A stretch of 40,295 nt of DNA. It comes from Chloroflexota bacterium. GTDB lineage: Bacteria > Chloroflexota > Limnocylindria > Limnocylindrales > CSP1-4. Shown here one piece after another: positions 32,849-39,792 of the stretch. The stretch lies in assembly GCA_003156975.1 (NCBI GenBank), contig PMIE01000114.1, forward strand, positions 1 through 40,295, written 5' to 3'. Position 1 is the stretch's first letter. Each line of letters begins with the position of its first letter. The notes under the pieces are model-generated. The model made no database searches and had not been told where the DNA came from. It saw nothing but the letters and a program-made list of their open reading frames with translations. Both the position numbers and the translations under genes were made by a program.

Positions 32849-32936
32849 GGAGTCGGGGGCACGAAATGCGGCGCCCGGAAGGGGGACCAGGCTGCACCAA
32901 TTTCTCGGAAGGGGCCAGATACTCGGCCCTCGGCGG

Positions 32937-32963
32937 TCAATACCACGGCGCGGGCGCCGATAC
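32937..32963 (+). promoter_or_regulatory. Sigma-28-like promoter of cheR
   Basis: TCAA (32937-32940), 15-nt spacer, GCCGATAC (32956-32963). Eight bases separate it from the cheR ATG, so transcription should start at or within two bases of the start codon (leaderless). Confidence 0.7.
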
Positions 32964-32971
32964 CTATCTCG

Positions 32972-33811
32972 ATGGAAACTCAACCTCGACCCGCTCGACC
33001 CATTGTCCTGACGACCTTCGCGCCAGCGCCGGAGCTGGACCAGCAGGCCTACGACCGGATGGCTCGCGACGTGCGCAGCCTGCTCGGCATAGACCTGACC
33101 CAGTACAAGCCTGCCCAGGTCTGGCGGCGCGTCAACGGGTTTGCCACGGCCAAGGGCCTGGCCGACGCCGACGCGTTGGTGGCCAGGGTCAGGATGGATG
33201 CCGACCTGCGCCAGGCCTTCCTGGACATGCTGACCATCAATGTGAGCGAGTTCTTCAGGAACCCAGAAGCCTGGGAAGTGCTGGTGGAGCAGCATCTGAA
33301 GCCGATGCTGCTGGGACAGCCAACCGTCCGGATATGGAGCGCGGGCTGCTCGCTCGGATATGAGCCGTTCACGATCGCCATGCTGGCCCGTGAGATCGCG
33401 CCGCAGAAGCCGATCTACATTCTGGCCACGGATCTCGACGACACCATCCTGTCCCGAGCCAAGAAGGGGATATACACCGAGCCTCAAATGGCCGGCGTCT
33501 CGCCCGCCCGTCGGACCCGATTCTTCCGCACAGTTGACAGCAACTGGGAAGTCAAGCCGGAGCTTGCGGCATTGATCACCTGGCGGCGCCACGATCTCCT
33601 GCGAGATCCCTACGAGCACCCCTTCGACATAATCTGCTGCCGCAACGTGGTGATCTACTTCACCGAACCGGCGAAGGCGGAGCTTTACCAGCGCTTCTCT
33701 GAAGCGCTCCGACCCGGTGGCCTGCTCTTCCTCGGCGCGACCGAGTCGATAACAAACGTCAGAGCCGTGGGCCTCCTACCCTCGGGCGGGACTTTCTACA
33801 GGCGTCCCTGA
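32972..33811 (+). CDS. cheR: Chemoreceptor methyltransferase CheR
   Basis: The 279-residue protein has an N-terminal helical domain (DRMARDVRSLLGIDLTQYKP). The methyltransferase domain follows, with TINVSEFFRNPEAWEVL, IWSAGCSLGYEPFTIAMLAR (SAM site), FDIICCRNVVIYF and GGLLFLGATES. CheR methylates receptor glutamates using S-adenosylmethionine. The usual GCSTGEE-type motif reads GCSLGYE here. There is no Shine-Dalgarno, in keeping with a leaderless transcript. The gene stands apart from the main che clusters. Confidence 0.94.
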   Translation: METQPRPARPIVLTTFAPAPELDQQAYDRMARDVRSLLGIDLTQYKPAQVWRRVNGFATAKGLADADALVARVRMDADLRQAFLDMLTINVSEFFRNPEAWEVLVEQHLKPMLLGQPTVRIWSAGCSLGYEPFTIAMLAREIAPQKPIYILATDLDDTILSRAKKGIYTEPQMAGVSPARRTRFFRTVDSNWEVKPELAALITWRRHDLLRDPYEHPFDIICCRNVVIYFTEPAKAELYQRFSEALRPGGLLFLGATESITNVRAVGLLPSGGTFYRRP

Positions 33812-33961
33812 GATCGGGCGACCGACGGCGTCATCGCTCGAAGCGACGGTGGATAACCCGAGCCCACAGTGGAAAAGATCAGTCCAGGACGGTGGGTCCT
33901 CCCCAATATGATGCAAACGCCGCATGTCTGGGTACCTGCCCGTGGGCTACCCTCCGCGTAG

Positions 33962-34408
33962 ATGACCAGCCCGACCCCCCTCCACTCCGTCTCCTCTGGG
34001 TCACCATGCGTATTGATCGTCGATGACGACGAGTACGTTCATGGTGCTCTCGAGGCGGCCCTGCGTGGCCTGCGGGTCCATCTCCTGACGGCCCACACCG
34101 CAGCGGAAGGTGAGGCCCTCGCATTGCAGCATCGCCCGGTGCTGGCGATCGTCGACGTGGGTCTGCCCGACCGCGATGGCTACCAGCTGACCGCGGACAT
34201 GCGCAGAGTGTCGTCGCTGTCGGGAATGCGGATCCTGATCCTGACCGGTCAGTCACCGGACGAGGACGCGGCCAACGATGCCGGCGCCAACGGTCTGGTT
34301 CAGAAGCCGTTCCGGCTGCACCACTTCCTCGACGTCGTCCGTGAGCAACTCTGCAATCGCGACCACGAAGAAGTGCGCATGCCTGCCGTCCTCGCCCGCG
34401 GGGCGTAA
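33962..34408 (+). CDS. Stand-alone response regulator receiver protein
   Basis: The 148-residue receiver domain has acidic residues Asp21-Asp23, phosphosite Asp65 in AIVDVGLPDRDG, Thr in ILTGQS and Lys in LVQKPF. No output domain is present. A second CheY-like protein or a phosphate sink are both possible. There is no Shine-Dalgarno; TACCCT lies seven bases before the ATG and could be a -10 of a leaderless promoter. It converges with the fliS unit. Confidence 0.85.
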   Translation: MTSPTPLHSVSSGSPCVLIVDDDEYVHGALEAALRGLRVHLLTAHTAAEGEALALQHRPVLAIVDVGLPDRDGYQLTADMRRVSSLSGMRILILTGQSPDEDAANDAGANGLVQKPFRLHHFLDVVREQLCNRDHEEVRMPAVLARGA

Positions 34409-34503
34409 CCGCCCGATCCCGGCTCTCGCAGCACCTGGCCTTGCGGCCGGCTGCCCCATGCCGCCCAGCCGTGTTCTACCACGCCCGACCGAATGCCGGG
34501 TCG

Positions 34504-34522
34504 CCGATCAGTTGCTGATCGG
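34504..34522 (-). terminator. Hairpin at the end of the fliS unit
   Basis: CCGATCAG (34504-34511) and CTGATCGG (34515-34522) form a perfect 8-bp stem with a 3-nt loop. It overlaps the last codons of the minus-strand gene and has no T-tract. Confidence 0.4.
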
Positions 34523-34753
34523 GCGGTCCTGGCCGTCCAGGACGCGAAGGATGCGGTCGTCGTTCAGGAGCCGTAGCTCGCGCCGAATCTGCTCCAGCTG
34601 GCACTGCAGCGAGATGAGCAACTCGCGGTCGTCGATCAGGATCCGCTCCAGGCGTCGCTGAATTGCCCTGACGGAGAGCGGGCTGAGGGCGGCGGCCAAT
34701 GTCTCGGCAGCGATCTGGCGCTCGATGTGGTTGGCCTGTGGCGCCGGCATCAT
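34508..34753 (-). CDS. Small helical protein encoded after fliS (possible FliT-like chaperone)
   Basis: The 81-residue protein is predicted to be helical, with heptad-like LERILIDDRELLISLQCQLE and IRRELRLLNDDRILRVLDGQ. It has no Cys motif beyond one residue and no signal peptide. The ATG at 34753 overlaps the fliS stop by four bases (ATGA). A small helical gene directly after fliS is often fliT, the FliD chaperone, but sequence similarity is not evident. It is real by coupling and coding pattern; function unknown. Confidence 0.65.
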   Translation of the reverse strand: MMPAPQANHIERQIAAETLAAALSPLSVRAIQRRLERILIDDRELLISLQCQLEQIRRELRLLNDDRILRVLDGQDRPISN

Positions 34754-35223
34754 CGCCGCGCCGCCGATACAGCATAGGCGCCGGCGCCGGCATATTCGGG
34801 GGTGGACATTGGACGGCGACTTTGCACCGGCTCGACCGGGTCGTCGACCAGAGCGTAAGCCGGGCGGGCCGCGAGATCCTGCCAGGCCTCGAGAAGCCCC
34901 CTGAGAACCTGAAGGGCTTCTTCGGTCGGCCTCGGATCCTTGGTTAGATTGCCCTTCTCCAGACGCTGCAGAACGAAGTCGTACAGGTCGCTCAGCTGAA
35001 CTGCGATCGGACCGGCGGACATATCCAGAGCACCACGAAGGGCGGTCACGATCTCCTGGCAGCGGATCGAAGCCTTGTGCGCCTGCTCGATATCGTGGCG
35101 TTCCGCGAAGGCCAGGTGCTGCGCCCCGAAGCGGATCGCGCCCTGGTAGAGCAGGACGATCTGGCCGGCGCGACTGGCGCTGACAACCTGTGAAGTCCTG
35201 TAGGTTGCGGTCGGATCCAGCAT
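34750..35223 (-). CDS. fliS: Flagellin export chaperone FliS
   Basis: The 157-residue protein contains the FliS core (VVSASRAGQIVLLYQGAIRF, then LSDLYDFVLQRLEKGNLTKD and VLRGLLEAWQDL). FliS binds the flagellin C-terminus and keeps it unfolded for export. A C-terminal tail of about 35 residues is extra. The ATG at 35223 is chosen because it begins the conserved domain and lies about 60 bases after a sigma-28-like promoter; GAGG lies upstream. The longer open frame overlaps that promoter. Confidence 0.9.
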   Translation of the reverse strand: MLDPTATYRTSQVVSASRAGQIVLLYQGAIRFGAQHLAFAERHDIEQAHKASIRCQEIVTALRGALDMSAGPIAVQLSDLYDFVLQRLEKGNLTKDPRPTEEALQVLRGLLEAWQDLAARPAYALVDDPVEPVQSRRPMSTPEYAGAGAYAVSAARR

Positions 35224-35281
35224 GGAGCGGAGCCTCGTGATCGGTCTTTGGGACGCTGGCCATGTGGCCGTTCCAACATAG

Positions 35282-35309
35282 GTATCGGTTCCGGAGGGAA
35301 TCGTCTTGA
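35282..35309 (-). promoter_or_regulatory. Sigma-28-like promoter of fliS
   Basis: On the minus strand TCAA (35309-35306), 16-nt spacer, ACCGATAC (35289-35282), followed by CTATG. This is the same -10 as at cheW and fliD. Confidence 0.65.
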
Positions 35310-35483
35310 CCGTTCGTGGCCTCGCCGCACCACTTGCAGGGCCTACCCGTAGGGGCTTCCTGCGCAGCTCCCGGCCCGCGGCAGGGGCACGATGAAGCAA
35401 GATCCTCCCCTGGGAACTCCACACAACCGACCCTCGGTCTACCCGCCTCAGGCGCCGCAAGCTGCGATCTCGGAACGATGACC

Positions 35484-36791
35484 CTACATGTCGAAAAGCA
35501 GCATGCCAAACGTGGCCATCTGCTCCATGAAGCGGCCGTAGGACTCAAGCTTCTCTTCAAGGGTCGTTCCGGGAACGCCTGCGAGGACCTCGGGCGTCGT
35601 GAAGATGGCCTCTGCCGTGCGGCCGCCATTGCAGTGGCCAATTACGAGCACTTTCCAGGGGCTTAGCTCGACTCCGCCGGGTGACGGATCGAAGGCGTGC
35701 CGACGGACGACGAGTGGCCGCTTGTCCCCCTTCGCGCGCTTGGCACCCTCCCAGTCAAAAACGGGCGACCGCTTGGGGCGGAGCGCCATGAGAACGAGGC
35801 CTTCCGGCGCGATGTGGACCGGCAGGTACGAGGCGCGCGTGGCAAAGAACATGTGCGTCCGCATTGCGCCGTGGAGGAGCTCCGCAATGGTCGCCTGCTC
35901 GGCCGCCGGTAGCGATGACACGACGGTCGCAACGTCAGGATCGGTCGTGTATGCCGCCGGCGCATAGGCGACCGGATCGTAGAACCGCTCCAGGCGCAGG
36001 CCCGCGCCATCGAGCAGGGCCAGGATCTCCGGCACCGTGTAGCTCCGATCCCGCGAGTGCAGCAGCAGGTCTACCAGGCCTGCGTCGCCATCCCAGCTCA
36101 GGTCCAGCCAGTCCTTCGCTCGGAATGGATGCGTCTCCGGCCATGCGCCGAGGAGCTTGCGAGCCAGGCTGACCCGGGCCTCGAGTGGCTCTCCCCCGGA
36201 GAGGCGCCCGAAGAGATCCTGGACCATGTAGATCGGGTGACGGCCGTAGGTCGCATACAAGAGGATGCCGAAGCCGCCCGTTGGGGAGAGCAGGTCGGCG
36301 AGCGAGTGAAGGCCTGCGTCCGGGTCGGCGAGGTGGTGGAGCACACCCGAGGCGATGATGTAGTCGAAGCGTCCCTCCAGCGCGCCGGCGTCCTCGATCG
36401 CCAGGCGTTGCAACTTGAGGTTGCTGCCCACTCCAAGCTCGTCTGCGCACGCACGAGCCGCAGCGAGCGAAGTCTCGCTCAGGTCGATGCCGACCACCTC
36501 CACCTCGGGGTGGTCGTGCGCGATCGTGGCGGCCGTATGGCCGGTGCCACAGCCGGCGTCGAGCACCCGCAGCCCGCGCAGGTCCGGTCGTCCGGGCCAG
36601 AGCACGTGCTGCGCGTAGTCCATCAGGCCAAACGCCGACACGAACCGGGACCCGAGTGCCGCGGGCGGTGGGTACGGGTATTGCTCGTATTGATCGCGAA
36701 CCCGTTGCCGAATCGTGGGCGCGGCAGACCCAGTAGAGCTCGAGCGAGCCGAGGGGTCCGGGGACGGCCGCGCCGCGTTGGATCCGCTCAC
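35484..36791 (-). CDS. Class I SAM-dependent methyltransferase
   Basis: The 435-residue protein has a disordered N-terminus of about 30 residues. A Rossmann methyltransferase domain follows at about 60-200, with motif I LRVLDAGCGTGHTAATIA, acidic VVGIDLSETSLAAA and GRFDYIIASGVLHHLADP. The C-terminal 200 residues are shared with proteins often described as methyltransferases with an extra regulatory part. The substrate is unknown. The GTG at 36791 is the start I use; a sigma-70-like promoter lies about 40 bases upstream. Placement between fliS and fliD raises flagellin or glycan methylation as an option. Confidence 0.8.
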   Translation of the reverse strand: MSGSNAARPSPDPSARSSSTGSAAPTIRQRVRDQYEQYPYPPPAALGSRFVSAFGLMDYAQHVLWPGRPDLRGLRVLDAGCGTGHTAATIAHDHPEVEVVGIDLSETSLAAARACADELGVGSNLKLQRLAIEDAGALEGRFDYIIASGVLHHLADPDAGLHSLADLLSPTGGFGILLYATYGRHPIYMVQDLFGRLSGGEPLEARVSLARKLLGAWPETHPFRAKDWLDLSWDGDAGLVDLLLHSRDRSYTVPEILALLDGAGLRLERFYDPVAYAPAAYTTDPDVATVVSSLPAAEQATIAELLHGAMRTHMFFATRASYLPVHIAPEGLVLMALRPKRSPVFDWEGAKRAKGDKRPLVVRRHAFDPSPGGVELSPWKVLVIGHCNGGRTAEAIFTTPEVLAGVPGTTLEEKLESYGRFMEQMATFGMLLFDM

Positions 36792-36813
36792 CGGTGATTA
36801 CCCCCACGTGACG

Positions 36814-36826
36814 TGGACTCCTATCC
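36814..36826. promoter_or_regulatory. CCACGT-G-ACGTGG palindrome near the methyltransferase start
   Basis: A perfect 13-bp dyad sits between the -10 and the GTG start, overlapping the expected transcription start. This is a candidate operator. Confidence 0.4.
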
Positions 36827-36831
36827 GGGCC

Positions 36832-36861
36832 ATTATCCGCGGCGTGGAGGGCGCGCCGCAA
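36832..36861 (-). promoter_or_regulatory. Sigma-70-like promoter of the methyltransferase gene
   Basis: TTGCGG (36861-36856), 18-nt spacer, GATAAT (36837-36832) on the minus strand, 40 bases before the GTG. It differs from the sigma-28-like sites of the neighbouring filament genes. Confidence 0.5.
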
Positions 36862-36922
36862 CGGGGCCGGAAGTGCTCGTGCGCCGACCGTAGGGCGCGG
36901 CCGACTCGACTGTCGTGCGCAA

Positions 36923-36949
36923 CGCCGGGGCGACTCAAAGACCCCGGCG
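36923..36949 (-). terminator. Hairpin downstream of fliD
   Basis: CGCCGGGG (36923-36930) and CCCCGGCG (36942-36949) form a perfect 8-bp GC stem with an 11-nt loop, 20 bases after the fliD stop. There is no strong T-tract. Confidence 0.5.
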
Positions 36950-36968
36950 CGGCCCGCCTCAGGAGCGG

Positions 36969-39203
36969 CTAGCTGCCGGAGCTGGAGCTGGAGCTGGCGT
37001 TGCTGGTGCCGGTGCCGCTCGATGTGGTGGTGTAGCCGAGCTGGGCGGCAATCTGCTGGGACTGCGACTGCAGCAAGGACAGCGTAGTCTCCATTTGCGT
37101 GAACTGGGCTTCGATCATCGTTGTGTAGTTGTCGATCATCGTCTGGCGCTCGGCCTCCTGACTGTGCAGGGAGGTGATCTCACCGCTGATGCCGGTCGTA
37201 TTCGCCTGGATGTACGTGGTGTTGCTGGACGGATCCTCGTACCCCTGGACCTGGGCCAGCAGTGCAGCCATCGGTCCGGTGGACTGGTCGAGGAGCTTGG
37301 CGACCGCGTTCGGGTCGGCCGTGAGGGCCGCCGAAAGCTTGGCCGTGTCGAGCTGCAGGCGATTGGTCGTACCCACGGGGGCTCCAGCAGCACCAGTGTT
37401 CAGGCCGATCGCTCCAAGCGAGTTTATGGTCCCGCTTCCAAGCGTCTGGAAGACGGTGTCGCGCAGCGTCAGGAACATCATCTTGGCCGTGGGGTCGCTG
37501 GCCAGCGGGCCGGCAGTCCCGGCGGTCCCGCCGGTCGTGCCAGGTGTGGTCGCGGTGGCGCTGTCGAGCGTATCTCCGACGCTGTTGAAGCTCGCCACAA
37601 AGGCCGTCAAGGCATTCTGAACTGCAGTCGTGTCCACGCCGACCGTGAGAGTCTCGACCTGGCCCGTGGGATCCTTGGCGCCCAAGTTCAGAGTCACGCC
37701 GTCGATGACGCCACTGACCGTGTTGCTGGTGTTCGTGATCACCCGGCCGTCTACGGTCACCTGGGAGGTCAGACCGATGGTCTGGGCGTTGGTGGTCCCG
37801 GGGGCCAGCTTGAGTGCCGCCCCGAGAGTTCCGCTCGTGTCCGTGATGTCGATGGCGATCGCGCCGGTGTCCTTCCTGGTCAGAAGGATCTGGTCGTTGG
37901 TCCGATCGATGGAAGCCGTCACGCCGGCGGCCGAGTTGTTGATCGTGGTGATGAGGGTCGAGAGCGAGTCCGTGACGGTGTTGTAACTGATCGCCGTACC
38001 GTTGATCGTCAGGACGCCTGTTGTCGTGGAGGTGAGCCCCGTCAGCCCGGCATTGTCCAGCGCTCCCAGCGTCCGTGCGACACCAAGATTGGTCACGCCC
38101 GTCAGCGTCGGATTGGTTGCATTTGTTACCGTGTTGTTGGAAATCCCGAGGATGCCGAGGGCATTGCTCGCGTCGCTCGCGGCGCCGAATGAGATCGAAT
38201 GAGTAAGGGTGCCCCCGGTCATCGCCAGCTGGAAGCGGTTGCCGACGACCGAGGCCGTCATGACGGCCGATGCGTCGGGGCCCTGGTTGGCGCCGCCGGC
38301 GACGAGCTGGTCCGTAATGGCCTTGCCGAAGCCGGCCATGACCTGGTCCATCGTCGTCTTGGTCGGATCGCCAACTGTGTAGTGGACGAGTATGCCGTCG
38401 ACGATTGCGCTGATCTGACCGGCCGTGATGGAGCCGGGCAGGTTGAGCGAAGCCAGCGTGGGGTCCAGGTAGGCAGTGGCATTGACCGTGGCGTTCTGGA
38501 CGCCGATGAAGCCCTGTGCCTTGAGACCGAGGGCTGTGGCCGCGTTGCTCGTGTCGGCTACGTCGCCAAAAGTCACGTCGTGAGTAGTGGTATTCCCGCT
38601 GATGCTCAGCTGCAGCTTGCCACCGACGATCGATGCGCTGACCGTGCTGGCTCCGTCGGTTGTCTGGAGCTGCGTCTGCAACGCGCTCGACAGACTGTCC
38701 ATGATGTTCTGGAGGGTCGCCGTCGCCGGGTTTCCGATTGCGACCTGAACCGTCGTTCCATCGACAGTGACGGCCATGTTGCCGGCGGTGATCGGGGCGG
38801 CGAGATTGGCCTTGTTCAAGGCGAGCGAGGTGTTCACGGCGCCGGTGACGGCCGCGCCGATGGCGGATGTCGACGCTGCGCGCGTCGCAGTGGCCAGGCG
38901 ATCCACGGAGATCTGGTACGAAGCGACCGCGGCGCTGGTTGTGGCCGTTGCCGTCAACACCGAAGGGCTGGAGGAGGTGGCGGCGCGACTGGAACCGGCG
39001 CTGGTGACGGTGAACGCCTTGATCTTGGCGATGAGGTCGTCCAGGGCGGTCCCGACTCGCGCATAGGAGTCCTTCTGCGCCGAGAGGTCGGCCTCCTTGG
39101 TCTGCATCACCGTCAGTGGCTGCTTCTCGACCGCAACCAGAGCATCGATGATGCTCTGAGTGTTGAGACCGGAAACAACTCCGCCGAACTGGATGGACGG
39201 CAT
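36969..39203 (-). CDS. fliD: Flagellar filament cap protein FliD, enlarged
   Basis: The protein has 744 residues against a usual 450-550. The N-terminal D0 helix VVSGLNTQSIIDALVAVEKQ and the C-terminal coiled coil ITSLHSQEAERQTMIDNYTT (then LSLLQSQSQQIAAQL) are standard FliD. Between them are two homologous repeats of about 105 residues (129-233 and 252-356) and a third related block (386-466) resembling the flagellin-IN motif. The tail is Ser-rich. FliD caps the filament and folds flagellin. GGGAG precedes the ATG at 39203, and a sigma-28-like promoter lies about 58 bases upstream. Confidence 0.93.
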   Translation of the reverse strand: MPSIQFGGVVSGLNTQSIIDALVAVEKQPLTVMQTKEADLSAQKDSYARVGTALDDLIAKIKAFTVTSAGSSRAATSSSPSVLTATATTSAAVASYQISVDRLATATRAASTSAIGAAVTGAVNTSLALNKANLAAPITAGNMAVTVDGTTVQVAIGNPATATLQNIMDSLSSALQTQLQTTDGASTVSASIVGGKLQLSISGNTTTHDVTFGDVADTSNAATALGLKAQGFIGVQNATVNATAYLDPTLASLNLPGSITAGQISAIVDGILVHYTVGDPTKTTMDQVMAGFGKAITDQLVAGGANQGPDASAVMTASVVGNRFQLAMTGGTLTHSISFGAASDASNALGILGISNNTVTNATNPTLTGVTNLGVARTLGALDNAGLTGLTSTTTGVLTINGTAISYNTVTDSLSTLITTINNSAAGVTASIDRTNDQILLTRKDTGAIAIDITDTSGTLGAALKLAPGTTNAQTIGLTSQVTVDGRVITNTSNTVSGVIDGVTLNLGAKDPTGQVETLTVGVDTTAVQNALTAFVASFNSVGDTLDSATATTPGTTGGTAGTAGPLASDPTAKMMFLTLRDTVFQTLGSGTINSLGAIGLNTGAAGAPVGTTNRLQLDTAKLSAALTADPNAVAKLLDQSTGPMAALLAQVQGYEDPSSNTTYIQANTTGISGEITSLHSQEAERQTMIDNYTTMIEAQFTQMETTLSLLQSQSQQIAAQLGYTTTSSGTGTSNASSSSSSGS

Positions 39204-39260
39204 CAGGATCTCCCAGGAGTCTTCGCGGCTCCGCCCCCTACGCAGGAGCGGCCAATCGGG

Positions 39261-39288
39261 GTATCGGTGGCCGCTGGGGAAATCTTGA
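39261..39288 (-). promoter_or_regulatory. Sigma-28-like promoter of fliD
   Basis: On the minus strand TCAA (39288-39285), 16-nt spacer, ACCGATAC (39268-39261). Spacing and -10 are identical to the fliS site. Confidence 0.65.
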
Positions 39289-39351
39289 GGCCAAAAGCCA
39301 CGTTTGGCACTCGGGGCCTGCCCCAATGTTCCACGGCGCGACCAGCCCCGC

Positions 39352-39693
39352 TCACCGAGCTTCTTCCTTCTGACGGCTCCTGGCGCGGTAGTCATTCATC
39401 ATCTGGCGAGTGCTGGCCAGCCTGCCGCGCAGCGAGTCCATCTCCGCTCTGAGCTGATCGGCCGCTTCACGGTCCGTGTCCAGGATGCGGCGGAGCCGGG
39501 CGTTCATGTCCGGCGGCCTGGCATTTGGGTCTGAGCCGACGAGAAAGTGCATTGCCGCCTCGCGCGCCTTGAGTGCTGCGGCGGCGGCCTCCAGGTCCGG
39601 ATCCGGACGTCGTTTGAGAGCGGCCATCAAGGCGTCCGTGGCAGCTTCCAGAGCGAGGATCGTGTTGGCCTGGTGCGAGGAGTCCATGCTCAC
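39352..39693 (-). CDS. Small helical protein between flagellin and fliD (chaperone candidate)
   Basis: The 113-residue protein is strongly helical (ALEAATDALMAALKRR, then LRRILDTDREAADQLRAEMD and MMNDYRARSRQKEEAR), with a heptad pattern and a basic tail. This is the size and shape of FlgN/FliT-type export chaperones, but no signature is clear. The start is GTG at 39693 or ATG at 39687. It lies 21 bases after the flagellin terminator and upstream of the fliD promoter, with no clear promoter of its own. Confidence 0.6.
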   Translation of the reverse strand: MSMDSSHQANTILALEAATDALMAALKRRPDPDLEAAAAALKAREAAMHFLVGSDPNARPPDMNARLRRILDTDREAADQLRAEMDSLRGRLASTRQMMNDYRARSRQKEEAR

Positions 39694-39714
39694 CTGGACA
39701 GTGTAAGGGAGCAG

Positions 39715-39782
39715 AAAGAGCCGGCGGAAGACCGCCGGCTCTTTCGAGACTCCTGATCGGTGGCCCAGCCGAAGGCCGAGCC
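39715..39782 (-). terminator. Tandem hairpins after the flagellin gene
   Basis: On the minus strand a first hairpin (39782-39762, 9-bp stem with two G-U pairs, TTC loop) follows the flagellin stop. A perfect 13-bp stem comes next (39744-39732 with 39727-39715, 4-nt loop), whose 3' arm ends CTCTTT. This is a strong terminator for a highly expressed gene. Confidence 0.75.
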
Positions 39783-39792
39783 ATTGCCCGAA

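Noticed and set aside
33949-33954. TACCCT as a firm housekeeping -10 for the receiver gene
   Set aside because: It fits TANNNT and leaderless spacing, but the -35 is poor; mentioned only in the gene entry.
39749-39775. Sigma-28-like site for the gene at 39352-39693 (ACCGATCA)
   Set aside because: There is no TCAA at 15 or 16 bases, and the sequence lies inside the flagellin terminator region.
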